A stretch of 59,676 nt of DNA from Symsagittifera roscoffensis (Eukaryota > Xenacoelomorpha > Acoela > Convolutidae), in the NCBI RefSeq assembly GCF_963678635.1, contig NW_026971259.1, positions 1 through 59,676 of the forward strand, given 5' to 3'. The position numbers and the translations under genes are program-made. This document shows positions 18,607 to 31,390 of this stretch, in pieces (positions within the stretch are counted from its first letter, which is position 1; every line of letters starts with the position of its first letter). The notes beneath the pieces were generated by a model, which worked only from the letters and a program-made list of their open reading frames with translations, ran no database searches and was not told where the DNA came from.

Positions 18607-19600
18607 CCCATCCGGGTTTTACAGAGTTTTTTAGAATTGTCTTTCTGCAATTCAAAGGATGGATGATGGACGTTGGTATTTGGCGAACATCATAATCTTC
18701 TGGGTTCTCTTGTTAGAGAAGTTCCAGGACGCTGGAATGATGGATATCAATCGTTGTGTTTTCTTGTAACAACGACTGTGTTTCCCAACAAAATCAATCT
18801 GATTTCAGAATGGTTTGCTATGACGGGTTTTTCTGTTTCATGTAGAGAACTTCTTTTGTGTTCGACCTCGTCTGGGAATGGCGTGGAGATTGTGCGTGGA
18901 GGGGATGCCTTGTTACTCGGATCCGTACGTATACTTGAACATCGAGGTGGTCATTGGTCTAGTTCAATGAAGTCCTTTTCTGCGAAGTCAAGTCGTACTC
19001 TAAATCCTTTGAGTTGTGATTGTGGACGGCATATTGGTTGTGGTTGGCCATTCTTTTTCGAGTATAGTGGGTTCATTTTGTTTTTGGATATTCGTCTTTG
19101 GTGTTGTATGCTGATCTATATACTGCAAGGTATAATTTACATTTTATAAAATTTTTATTAGTTCAGTGTTTTAAGTATGATTTTGGTTAGTTGTTTTCAC
19201 AAAAGCTTTTTGTTTTAGTTCGGTTATTTTGAAGAGTTACTCACCCTTGAGTACCTCTTATTAAAAATAGAAGTGTGGTCACAAAGCGTGGATGTAGCGC
19301 GGTGGGTTAGGCCGGCTATAGAGCATGCTCAGGACGTCCTCTCTGGTGGGTTAGGCCAGGAGTGGGAGTATGATTTCGTGCGGTTTCTGTGAGAGGTCCT
19401 GTTTATTTTATTTATCTGGTGCAAAATATTAATAGAGTTTAGAAGAATTTGAAGAAGTTTTCTATTTTTTATTTTTCTTTTGTGTTTTTTGCAGATGATC
19501 GTGGGATGAAGACTAAAAATCTAAATGAGACATGGATAAAGAATGGTTAGTTTTAATTTGAAATTATTAGTGAAGAATATGTATAATTTATACTTACCTG
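18607..19600 (-). other. 3' noncoding region of copy 2, with an antisense open frame
   Basis: Corresponds to 351-1942 of copy 1 minus about 620 bp (junction near 19402). The plus strand holds one continuous 158-codon frame at 18673-19149, ending in a hydrophobic segment (LWCCMLIYILQGIIYIL). It is split by a frameshift in copy 1. The splice donor after the last ORF is kept (19592-19600). I see no minus-strand gene. Confidence 0.5.
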
Positions 19601-21386
19601 TTAGTCGTCGGGGAAAAAACCGTGGGGGAAGATGTCGTGTATTATGTCGGAGTTTGTTAGTAATTTTGCTAGTATGCGAATGATGTTTTTAGTTTGAAGC
19701 AATGGCCAAAGCAATTGAAGTGTTTTAATAGTTTTTAGTTCTTCAGTGCCAACTGCAAACTCATAAGGTGTGTTTTGAATGAGATTATATAATTTGTGGT
19801 TGTATTTAGTGTTGTGGATGAATTCTAATATTGGGATTTCTATAGGTTGAATAAATTCATGTGGGATAAGGAAGGGTCTGGATTCATCTGCGTTAAGGGT
19901 CTTCGTGATGGGACAAAATATATACATTTGGATTATGGGATCATAATTGCGAAGAATACCGTGAAGGTTAGTATCTTTGATGCAATATGTGAAGTTAAAA
20001 AAAAATGGTGAAGTGTATTTAGAGTTAATAAACTGAAAACGGTGGTGTGGTTGTCTTGATGGAGTGTGCAGATCGAAATGATTTTGTATGAAACGATAAT
20101 ATGTTTATGTGTGGGTTTGTTTAGTGCGTAACATAATGTCGTGTGAGCAGTGCAAATCGCGTTCATGTGGTGCAAGGAAACTGAAGGTTAGTGATAATAA
20201 TTGAAATCTTTCTCTAAAACTTTCGTAAGCTTGCATGTCGGTTAGTGCTTCAGAAATGACGTGGTCGAATTTGCGATCAAATATATTGAGTGTAAATACA
20301 TATGGTGTTTTGATGAAGAATTTTTCTGTGATTTGTGGGTTAGCGATGCGATCATCATCTAAAAATTGGTCTTGGTTAGCTCGGATGATGTTATGGTCGT
20401 AATATTCTAGCGTATATTCGTTAGCTCGGGGTGCAGTGAATGTTTTTAGTGACTTTTATATCCTATATAAGTAAATTGTCTATGTGTTAGTTGTGTGGTG
20501 AGTCGGTATAGCATATCTTGATTTCTTTCTATATCGATATGAGTATTAGATAATGGTAGGCAAAGGGGATTAGTAAAATGATAATATGATGTCCAATGAA
20601 GTGTAGGCATTAAAACATATTCATCTACAAAACTACGTGTATCGTTAGTGTCATGAGGGGTGTTTAAAGTATACTGTGGAAATGAAGGTAAGGTGATTGC
20701 TAGAAAATCTTTCGTGTTAGTGTGATTTGGATGATTAATATGTTCACGGGCTGTTCCTGGTTTTGTTGGAAATGGATGGTTTGGGAATTTTCTTTAGTGC
20801 TATTTGATGATTCGGTGGGTGTGGATGATGGTGCTAATGATGCGGTATAAGCTGAAGAGGGTGTAGGGGTAGGTGGGTTTGATGATTCTATTGTGGAAGA
20901 AATCTGATTTATAGTTGGGGTGTCAAGGTGTAATGGTTGTTGTTGTAGGGTGATAAAATTATCTAGTTCTTGGGAGATTTGGGGAATATCTGGAGAATTG
21001 GATGATCGATCTGAATGAAATGAAGAGTAGGTTGGGGTGACTTGTGAAGCGTAAGAAGGTGTAGAAATGGATGGGAGTGGGTTATTTGGTGGGATTGGTT
21101 GAAAAGGGGGTGTTGAAAAAATTGAGGAGTTGGTTTGAAAATTATTGGATGGAGATGGTTCAGAGTCTGCAAATTCATCAGGGGTTTCAATATTAAGGTT
21201 ATTGAGTTGTGAAATGGAGTATAAAACTGAAATATGTGAATTAGTGTCTGAATTCATGCCTGATGTTATATTGCTGGTTGGGAAATCAGGTGGCGGGAAA
21301 GCAAAAAGTGGAATTATTGTAATTGGATTATTGAGGTTGGTTGGGTGGGAATTTGAGCGGTGTAGGGATCCAAGTTGTCGGCTCAT
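19601..21386 (-). pseudogene. Broken copy of the unknown 602-residue gene, copy 2
   Basis: Same gene as 1943-3751. The first part (21386-20700) is open, with the Pro/Ser/Thr-rich region conserved, until a small deletion near 20795 removes the segment after that region. More frame changes follow near 20450 and 20100. The last 108 codons (19927-19601) are again in frame and nearly identical to copy 1. The ATGA overlap with the end of env is retained (21383-21386). Confidence 0.85.
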
Positions 21387-23999
21387 CGTGGGCTAAAAAA
21401 ATTATTATTTTGAGACTGAAAAGTGGTGGTATGGGGTTGTTCTATAATTTGTTCATATGTATTTTCATCTTGTGAATGATGTGTCTTTATATGTTGAATG
21501 GGACTTTGTGATATGGTTGGTCTAGAATTTGGATTATGTGTTATTGCTAAATTTCGAAAATTTCGTGGGACTAGGGATAATGGATAGTTATGTGGTAGGG
21601 GTGGTAACTGTAGTGCTGTAGGCGTTATTTCTACATTATTATGTTCTTCGTCGTATGTGTTCTGTCTTGTTGCTATTTTTGTATTGTATTCTTTTATTTG
21701 TGCGTCTAAAAGAATTTTGTTCATTGAGGATGGAAAAATTCCAAAGAATCCTGCAAATAGTATGCGTGCTACACTTGCTTGTCTATTTACTTGTGTGTGT
21801 ATAGCACATGTGTTATAGATTCCTTTTAAAAGTGAAAAAAGAAATCCTATAAAGTTAAACATTGCGTATAGAATAGTCAACTTTTCTAAGATGTAATAGG
21901 GCCATCCTAGAAAATCAAGAATTTCATTTTTTAGTGTAACAAAGCTAAAAATATTTATAGGTGAGATATCTTGTGGTCGGTATTTTTCACCGTTGAGATA
22001 TAAATAGTCTTAAATGTCTTTAAAGTATCCGCTATAATCTTGTGTATAGATATCTACAAATCCTGCGGTTTCGGCAAGTTTGCGTAAGTTTTGGTCAATT
22101 GATTGTCTTTGTATAGTGTCCATTTGTGTTAACAATTCTTGGAATTGTTGTGTTCTAATGTGATGTTGGATATCGCATTTTGAATATATTCCAATTGATT
22201 GTAAGTCGATATTTGGGTTTCGAGCAATAGCTCTAATGCTTTCTGGTGAAATGTTTTTGAGTGATTGCATTAATGTTGGGGTATGGGGTAAGAAGGTAAT
22301 ATTTATCTTCATCAGGGTTCAGTTGTACTACATTGTGGCTATTTTCTGATCCACATGGAACTGCGGTATCCCAGAAATAGGTTCGTCTTGAAAGTGTGTC
22401 AACGAAATGTACTTTATTTTTATAAAAGATAGGGATTCTTTTATAACATCGTTTATCTTCAAAAACATATAGTGGTGATACTTTTTTGGTACAGGTATAA
22501 AACCATAAAATGTTTCCTTCGTAGTCTAAAAAATTTGATCTATTTTCTGATAGTAAATATCCTGCGTAGGGTATTTTTAATACTGCTAGTGCAAGTGATT
22601 GCAAGATTTGTGTCCGTTCTAATTCGCATAGTTGGTGAAGTGTTTCTAATTCAGAGAGTGATATTTCCTGAAAAATTCGGCTAATTGTGTAGTCTAATTT
22701 CATATCTAAGTGAATATTATAGTGGATATTACCAAAATAAGTACTATTCATTAGTGATAGTTATTGTAAACGTGTGCTTCTAGTGTCATGGGGCTTTAGA
22801 TGTCCACCAGGTTGACCTTTATTTTTTTGAAAATTAACTGGTATATATGATGTTCCTTCGTTTATGGATGACTTGTGGCATATGGGTCGATTTTTATTAT
22901 TCCAGTGGTCATGTCGAATCCTTTTTCGTATTCAACTAATATTTCGGAGATGTGTTTGGTGAAGTGGGTTTCTGTATTTGCATGCAAGTTCTGTTTCTTG
23001 ATATATTTGAAAACGTGTCAATTTATTTTCTATATTGTGAATGTTTCTAAAACTAGTACTTTGTTTTCGTGATGGATTTACTTGTTCATATGGAATTGAT
23101 TGTATAAAATATTTTCCGTGAAATTTTATCATTCGGGCGTGTATTTTTGCTACTTGAAATGTTGTACATGTGTCTTCGGGGAACCAAACAATTGTTGCTT
23201 GTGTTCGTGTTGTAGGGTCACAATAGCCTTGATCGTTTTTACAAGGTAATCTAATTCCTTGATAGATCATTGTGTTGTCAGATAAATCGCGTGTGAGTTG
23301 TATTTTTTCGAGTTGTATTTTCCAATCGAAAAACATTATTTCTTGATATTCTTTATTTATTGTGTCTGCTTTGCAGTTTGATGGGTTATTTATACCAATG
23401 TGCGGTATCCAGTGTTTATCGTGTATGTCATAAATTAATCTTCCGTGTGCGCCGTTTTATGGGTATTTTTCATCTAGTTTTATATGTCCTTGATATCTTT
23501 CAAGTTCTGCTTGATATACAGAATCTGCAAAAACTTGGAAATACACTAACTTTCTATCGGTGTTTTTATTTTTTGTGATATTTAGTCTGATTAACTCGTT
23601 TTTACAATCTTCGGGGTTGAGATGTAAAAGTCGTTTGATATTACTCTGGTAGAATGATTCGTGGTCAAGTCGGTTTTTATTTCCATTTGAGACTTGTGAA
23701 CAATGTACTTTCTTTTCAGAAAATGTTGCTGTGAATTTATATCCTATAACTGTTGTTGCTCGGGCTTTTGAATAGAGTGTCGCTATTACATTTGTAGTTT
23801 CTATAGCTTGTGGTTCTGTTTCGCATTGTGATACTTGATTTATTGCATATTTGTGTAGTGTTTTTTGTTCATTTTCTTCACAATCGTAATGTGTTACTAA
23901 TAAATCTTGGGGTCCTGTGCGGGGGGAAGGATTTATGTTCCGATTGGAAATTACTAGAAAAAAGAGTTGGAGAAAAATTAATATTTTTAGAATATACAT
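21383..23999 (-). pseudogene. env: Envelope glycoprotein gene of copy 2, broken
   Basis: Colinear with 3748-6354. It keeps the signal peptide and the first 180 codons in one frame, longer than in copy 1. Breaks: a TAA at 23457-23459, a frame change near 22950, a TAA a few bases upstream of the ATG at 22751, a frame change near 22290, and a TAA at 22010-22012. The membrane segments and tail (21880-21383) are open, but the PTAP of copy 1 reads PTAL here. Where copy 2 is open and copy 1 broken, it confirms that this is one long coding region. Confidence 0.7.
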
Positions 24000-25134
24000 G
24001 TGTATGATAATCCTGAGTATGGGTTATAAAATGTGATGTAACCAATTGTCTTTTTGGTATATCTGTCGTATTTGTATATTACTTCAGTTGTTATAGATGG
24101 TGGTGGTAGTGATTGAGCTGTTATATTTGGTGGGTTTAATGGGTAAGGATGTTGAGCAATGTTGTTTAGTTTAACCGTGATTTCAAATTTCAATTGTAGA
24201 CTATTTTGTTGGAGTATTTGGATGTTATGATCACGAATGTCTTCGTAGATGTCTTGTCTATATTGTAATCTATTGAGTGCCCAGTTGTGGAGTCGGTTAC
24301 TTTCTGGGTGTTGTCCATATAATGGTGGGGGTGCTGTGAATGTATTCCAGTCTAATCTTAAAGGGATATTTGTTGATGATTGTTCTCGATATCTAGCGTC
24401 GAGGTTATTTGGGAAATTTAAAGTAAAAGGCGTCGGTGAAATCTGGCTTATTGATGTTGTTGATGGTAGTGATAATGTTTCTGGTAGTGATGAGGATGTT
24501 GTTGTATCCGTAGAAATATCTATTGGATCATTGATTAAATTTGGTTCACCTTGTGTGAATGAATGTGTTGTCCAATATGGTAGTCGTGATGTTTGGTTTG
24601 GGGGGTTAAAGGGATTTTCACGTATTTGTTCAGATGTTGGTGTTGAACCTAAGTAATCTGAGGGTAGGCTTGAGGTGCTACGTTGTGAAAGAAGTGTAGG
24701 GGTTTCTGGTAATATACCAATGGGGTTTTCTGGAGTACTTTGTGATGGGGATTGGGGTATATCAAAATGAACTCGTGGGGTTTGAAAATTTCTGTTTCCT
24801 CGAGGATGTATAATTTGTCTATTTATTTCAACTGTATTTTGATTTTGACTAAGATTTCGTATTCTACTTAATTCTTGTGGTAGTGTTGGGTACAAGTTAT
24901 ATGTTGGTTCACTTAGAGGTGCTTGTCGTTGAACTGGTTCTAGTGGTTCAGATAAGCGAGCATGTCGTTCTTCAAAGGTATATGGGTTATCTTGAAAAGA
25001 AATTCGTGTAGATGTTTGGGGGTTTTGGGTAGTTATAGGTGGTGTTGGGTTATCTTGGGATGATGTCGGTGAAGACTGACCGTGTGATTGTTGGTTAGCA
25101 ATTTTTGATGGTTTTTGATCTATTTCTTTTAGTG
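23987..25134 (-). CDS. Proline-rich ORF without ATG, copy 2
   Basis: About 380 open codons ending at 23987, colinear with 6342-7493; only one base of net length difference separates the copies over the whole gene, which suggests selection against indels in the past. It contains the motif PPLY within TAPPPLYGQ (a PPxY-type late-domain motif; copy 1 has Phe for Tyr). The upstream limit is a TAA just before TTTTTCACTAAAAG, and there is no ATG. Function unknown. Confidence 0.55.
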
Positions 25135-25139
25135 AAAAA

Positions 25140-25554
25140 ATTTATGTTTATTGTAGTGTTCTTCTAGAAAAAGAATTAGAAGGATTGTTGCTAAGGCAAA
25201 TGTGATGATTGCTTTCTTTATAAATTTGCATATTGTCAAGATGAGGGATGATAGAAATGTTATAAAAATTACAAATAGTAAAAAAAATATCGGTTCTACT
25301 AAAAATGGTTCGTAACATTTAGATAAGTTTTGTGAATCGTATGAATCGTACCTGTGGATATGGTCAATGGCTTTTGAAAGTTGGAGGTATAGTTCAAATA
25401 TAGAATAGAAAATTTAAAAAATATTGCAAAAAAATGATTAAGATTATTACAAAAGCTTCAAAGGTATCAAAAAGAAATATGATTAAAAGTTTAAATATTG
25501 TTAAAAAGTTTATGAAAATGTTAAGAATTATGTTGACTGATCGAGAGAAGAGCA
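25140..25554 (-). pseudogene. Broken copies of the two small membrane ORFs, copy 2
   Basis: The first ORF starts at 25554 and follows copy 1 for about 42 codons before an extra A near 25433 shifts the frame. A 9-bp duplication (GAATCGTAT repeated near 25335) and further indels break the second ORF. Confidence 0.6.
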
Positions 25555-26147
25555 TTTAAGAAATGGCTTCTCGATCGAATATTTTTTGTTGTTTGAGGCA
25601 ATTTTCAAGTGTGGTCGAATTATTTATTGGTTTTTTGACAAGTGGGTTGAGTTTTGTGAAAAATTGCTGGGGGCGAATTTATGGTGTTCGGGAGGTCTTC
25701 TTTTTCTTTATTTTTATTTGTCAAGTGATCTGGGGTATTTTTGAGTTTTTTATACTTTAGGCTAATTAAAATGGTCGTTCTTTTACTTTAGGCTAATTTA
25801 ACATTTTTGTTTGGGAGGTATTTGAGGTCTGAGTTGGGGAAATATTGTTGATCTTTGGGTTCTTAGATAAGGGAGGGTTATGATATTATGGTGATATTTA
25901 TTTTAGTTGTCAAATTGGAATGGTTTGCTTATTTTTGACCTGGATGCCGCAAAGTTATAGTTATAGATATGCCTGGAGTTTAATATTGTTCGTCTAGTTG
26001 GTTTGTGTTAGAGTTATAGAAGGTGACGTATTGGATGAATCCTATTGGCTAATTTTGAACTAGAATCCTTGCGTGTTTGTCAGCATGTTATTTTGAGAAA
26101 TGAAAGTTCAAAATATTTCAGAGGTGCAAAGATTATTAATTGTAAAA
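25555..26147 (-). other. Spacer between pol and the small membrane ORFs, copy 2
   Basis: Equivalent of 7896-8488. No minus-strand frame of note; the 14-bp direct repeat near 25754 and 25787 is conserved. Confidence 0.4.
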
Positions 26148-29100
26148 TTAAAGCTGTTTTTGAAATTCAACTTTCTTTAATATTTTAGGTTGTGGGATGA
26201 ATGTTTTATAGTTTTTGCGTGGTTGATTTCTAAGTCGTGATGACTCTCTATGTTCTGATTTGTCGATTTGTTTTTGGGGTATAATTTTTTCTGTCATTTT
26301 TCTATTTTTTCTTTCTTTTTGAGGAATATTTTGATCTAGCTTTTTTGTATTGTTTTTCATTGTAGTTGATTTTTTATTTTGGTTTTCGGGATGAATATCA
26401 TGTTGGTCTTTTGTTTCATTTTCCGTATGTGGGTTATTTTGAATAACTTTTAAACCTGTGAAAGAATATAATTGAGTTAGTTCGCGTAGTGCGTATTCTT
26501 TTGGGTAATAAGGTAATAGATTGTTTCGATGTTGAACAATTTCTTTTTGGTCTGAGTCGGTGATTTTATATGTGACGTCAGTGGGTTTGGCAATTATTTG
26601 GTATGGTCCTTTATGAAGGGGTTGTAATTTTTTAGAAATTCCTTTTTGAGTGTTAAAATTGGGTATTAAAACAAATGTTCCAATTTTTAAATCGGAGGCT
26701 GGTGTAAAGCGTGAATTTATTTGTTCATTAATGTTTTGCCTTTGTAATAACTTTTTGTTACTTTTTGGTAAATTTCATTGTGTTTTTTATCTCTATTTAA
26801 AATCCATTCGGTGTGTGTACCGGAGGCTAATTTAAGAATTTTTGGGTGATGAAAATGATCTTCATCATGTGTGTGTAAAGGTAGGTTATAACAAATTGAG
26901 TCTTTATTCGGTTGACAATGACTTTGTGCATTTTTATGAGAGTTTGCTGTAAACATAATTGGTTTGCGTGGCTTTTGATTAAAAACCATTTCAGATGGTG
27001 ACATTCCTAGAGTTGTCGTGATTTGTGAATTATATGCTAAGGGAAATAGTTTTACATCTGCTGACCATTCGGTGTATCTTGTATCATTTCCATTGATGAT
27101 ACATCTAAGATATTCTTGTAGTGAACGGTTCATACCCTCGACTAAGCCGTGTGTCCAAGGTGCATGAGATGTACGTGGTTTGTGTTTAATGTTATATAAA
27201 TGACATAATGTGATGATTTCATTATTTATGAATTCTGTACCGTTGTCTGTAACTAAAATTTCTGGTAATCCGAACTTGGCTATCCAGTGTTCATAAAGTG
27301 TTGTGTAAGCGTAATAAGCGTTACAATGTGGTACTGGGTTAAGTGCTACATAACGTGTAAATGTGTCAACAATTACCATAATGTAGGAGTTTCTTTCGGA
27401 TGATGGTGAAATTGGTCCTTTTGTATCAAATGAAATACGGTGGTTAAAGTACAAACTTTGTCCTTTAAAATCTTGTTTTTGTGCTATTTGTTTTTGATTT
27501 GGATAAGATTTATTTAGCTGACATACTATACAATCATTGCATAGTACTTTTATCCAAATTGGTGCTTTTGGGAAATAAAAATTTTGTATGAAATTTGAAT
27601 ATGTTTTCTCTGATCCAGAGTGTCCTTTAATGTTTTGTGTATGTGAAATATTAAAAGCTATGAGAATCATACTTAAAGGGAGACAGGAAACTGTTGATTC
27701 ATTTAATTGGTATTCTAGAAGGTCTGTGTTTTCATTAATTGTTGTATTATTAAATTTTCGAAAATATCGGAGAAGTGTTTTATTTCCTAAAATTGTGGTA
27801 TCTGCTTTTACGGGTTTAGTTTTATATTTGTGCCATGATTTTAGTTGTCTAATTACTGGGTCAAGATTTTGATATTGTTTCAAGGTATTAATTGTAATTT
27901 TTTCTGTTGGAGGGAGAAAAATGTTTTCACTTTCTAATTTAGATAAAGGAATTGTGTCAAGTGTGTCGTGGAGGTCAAAAACTTGATTTCTTGTGTATTT
28001 TGAATCGTTTGTTTGTGGTCCTGATAAATTTATTTTATCAGTTAGATTTTCTTTTTCAATCAACGGGAAAAGGTCTTTTTTATGCGAGTGTTGTTTTACT
28101 TTTTTTGTTGGGTGTTATTTTTTATCCATTGTGAGTATGGAATTGGTTTGAAAGTTGATGTTCCAAGTAGATCAACTTCGTAGTGGTTATTTTGGCAATC
28201 TAAGTAAAGTGGGAAGTGTTGTAGGTTATTTATCTGTGATTGTTAAACGTCAGTTTTTACTGCATATTTGCATTCTAGTCGGGGTGATGTTTCGTTTTCT
28301 GCAAGGTAAAATTTTATATTTTTGTGTATTTCAACTGTAGTTTTACGTGTAAGGAATTCAGGTGGTGTATTTCGACTTAATGTGTCTGGTAAGGCAAGAT
28401 TTTTTCCTGCTGTCCAAACTATATGTAAGTTTGGAAATTTCATTAGAATTAATTGAAATCTATAGACTCGGTGATTTGGGTTGGACTTTTGTGTAAAGAG
28501 AAAAATGATTGGTTTGTGATCTGTGAATAGAACTGTTGGATGTTTTGATCCAAGTATCAGAAATTCATATTCTGTAAGTGTATAAGTTATAGCTGTACAT
28601 TCTCTCATTAGAGTTGAGAGTCGTAGCTCTGCTTGAGTGAAAAATCGAGAATTTGCTGATATAAGGTTCATTTAGTTTGTGCCATTGTGTGATTGTAATA
28701 ATGCTGCGCCGATGCCAAAATTCGAAGCATCGCACATTGCATAGAATGGTTGATTTGGAGCTGGAATTGTATTCGAAATTTGTTCAGTTAAGAGTTTTTT
28801 AATTTCCTCAAATCGTATTCGATGTTCTGTATTCCATTCAAAATTATTTTGTTGTCTAAGTATATTATAGAATGGTCTTAAGTATAATTGCATTTTATAG
28901 ACGTATTTGCTTAAAAAATTTAACATTCCAAGGATTTCTTGGATTTTCTTTTTGTTTGTTGGTGGTTGAAGTTTCTGAATAGCATCAATGCGTGATTTTG
29001 ATGGAGTGATTGTCTTTCTTTCTTTATTGTGTCCTAAAAATTTAACTCGTGTTAAAAAGAAGTGTGATTTATCGGGGGCGGCCTTCAGATTTTCGTTCTG

Positions 29101-30197
29101 AAGTATTTCGTGATAGTGTTCTAAAACTTTAAACATTTCTTCTTTTGTCTGTGATTGCATAAAAACATCGTCTAAATAGGTGATTGCGTTTTTCTTGAGT
29201 ATTAGTGGTCTAAAAATTTTTCTCATAAAAGCTGAAAATGCTGCTGGTCCTATGGATATTCCATAGAATAGGCGGTTGAATTCATATTGTTGATTTCCAA
29301 TAACAAATTGTGTTAAACGTCGCGATTGTTCATCTAGTGGCCATTGATTGTATGCACTATTCATATCTGCGTTTGTAAAGTATTTTCCGTTTATTTTTGT
29401 TAAAATAACTTGTATTGGTTCAATAGGCCAATTGCATTTTGATTCGTCTATTAGTGAATTAAGATATCTAGCGTCTAGAACTATTTTTAATGATTCTCCT
29501 TTTGCTAGGATGATAACAGGGTTGATAAATGTGTTACCCTTTGGTTGTTCTTCTTTGTTTACCGGTGAGATAATTTTGTATTGCTCTAGAATATCGAGTA
29601 ATCTGTTCACTTTATCGTGTAAATGAATTGGTACTTTACTTGCTCTTTGTTTTTTGAAAACTGCGTCAGGTTTTAACGGGAGATGTAGTGATGAACTGAT
29701 TTTGCCAACATCAAATTTGGATGTTGCATAGACTGATGAATATTTTATTAGCTGTTTGGCTAACTTATCAAATTCGTCTTGTGTTATTTGTGAATGTTGG
29801 AAGTTAAACATTGTTAAAAATTTCTGTTGATCCTCTGTATATTTATTTATGTTGAATGTAGGTTTGAAATATGGGGTTTTTTTGAAATAATCTGTATTTT
29901 TTTTTTTTCATTACTTATTATTTTATTTATGGATAGTTCTTCGTTAAGAATTGTGGATTGACAAATATCTAATAGTTGGAGTATATTATTTACGCGGTAT
30001 GCTTTTTCATGTATTGGTGATATTGTAGCGTTGGTTTCCCAATATCCTAAAAGTCCTAAGGGTAATGTTACTTGATACGGTGTATTGTTGTATACATGTA
30101 GCGAAATGATATCTGAATTCGTATTTTTCAAATATTTTATGGATGAAATTGTGATTTTGAAAAACTTATGGATAGGTTTGAATTCAAAGTCTGACAT
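26148..30197 (-). pseudogene. pol: Pol gene of copy 2, broken (linker, reverse transcriptase, RNase H, integrase)
   Basis: Same domain order as copy 1. The linker starts at 30197 and is frameshifted at a T-run near 29900, but the TAG of copy 1 is a sense codon here. The RT with YLDD is open from 29811 to a TAA at 28672-28674 inside RNase H. Another stop lies at 28243, a frame change near 28100, an integrase frame at 28063-26717 with D, D and E retained, then a frame change near 26740. The C-terminal tail ends at 26148. It cannot make an active enzyme. Confidence 0.9.
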
Positions 30198-30391
30198 ATA
30201 GAGTTGTTGTTTATTTTGATTTTTATCATATTGGTGAACTTGTTTTATTGAAAAATTATATATATGTTTCCTGATAGTGGTTTCAGGTGTTTTCGTTGTT
30301 AGTTATAAATTGGATAAAATTTTGAAAAGAATGGTGGTTGTTTATTTAATCTTTGAAAAAATGTTAGGGCTGTGTTTTTTGTTTTTGTGTA

Positions 30392-31030
30392 CTAATCTTT
30401 GATTAGTATTTTACTATTCAAGATGTTGATTGTTGGTATATATTTAGAGATAAATGGTATTCCAATGATATTGTGCTTAATATCAGTGATATGAAATATT
30501 TGCTTGAATGGTTTATTTAAAATTTTATTTTGCTCCAGTGTTCTTGTGGGGAGAAAAAATAATTGAACTTTTCCATAGTTTACCAATGTTGATCCTTGTG
30601 CTGTTGCTAGTTTACTGGAGGTTGCAAGAGGTGTTAATTTTGGGTGTAATGTTTTGATTTCATTCCATGTGGGAATGTTTATTATGTTTGATTCTGCTCC
30701 TGAATCAATTAAAAAATCAATTTCAAGATCTGGTGGTTGAAATTCTTTGTTTTTTGGACTTTCTAAAAGAAATGGTATTGTCCAAATTTTTTCTTTGGGT
30801 TGTTTTTTTTGTATATTTTGATAGATGTGATTTGTATTCAAGTATTTTGTTTTGTCATTTTCATTGGATTTATTTACAGTGCTGATTTCGTTAGTTTCTT
30901 GTGCCGTTTGTGTGGTATGGATGGGTTCAATATAATAATTGTGAAGGAGTTCTAATTGATTTTCATATATATGTGATGAAAAAGGTTGTTCATATATAAT
31001 AGGTTCGTAGTCGTTTTCGACTGCTATCAT
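30392..31030 (-). CDS. pro: Aspartic protease domain, copy 2
   Basis: A 212-codon open frame with DSGAES at 30689-30706 and the HNIIGIPFISKY motif, close to copy 1 with a few substitutions. It is in the same reading frame as the Gag C-terminal part upstream (32353-31391), separated by one TAA at 31391-31393. The protease itself looks intact but lies in a broken polyprotein. Confidence 0.8.
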   Translation of the reverse strand: MIAVENDYEPIIYEQPFSSHIYENQLELLHNYYIEPIHTTQTAQETNEISTVNKSNENDKTKYLNTNHIYQNIQKKQPKEKIWTIPFLLESPKNKEFQPPDLEIDFLIDSGAESNIINIPTWNEIKTLHPKLTPLATSSKLATAQGSTLVNYGKVQLFFLPTRTLEQNKILNKPFKQIFHITDIKHNIIGIPFISKYIPTINILNSKILIKD

Positions 31031-31390
31031 ATTTATGGAGAGAGTGTTTTCTGTATCACTTTCTGTGTCTGATGATCCACAGTTTATTTGATTTAGTTGT
31101 AGTTCGTTATTTCCTGTGTCATCAATACCTGGGGGGTCTGATGTTGTTTCTTCATTTGATTGTACTTGATTAATATGTCTTTGATGTTTAGGTGTACTAC
31201 TTCTGTGGCGATGTTTAGAATTATTATAATGGTTATTATTTCTATGTGGTGATTGGGAATAATTTCTATAACGATTATTATAACTTGAATGTCGATTTTG
31301 TGAATTGTTTCGTGATCTGTTTTGATAATTATTGTTTGATCTGTGATAGCTTGATCTGTTATATGAGTTATTCCTTGATCGATTGTTCGG

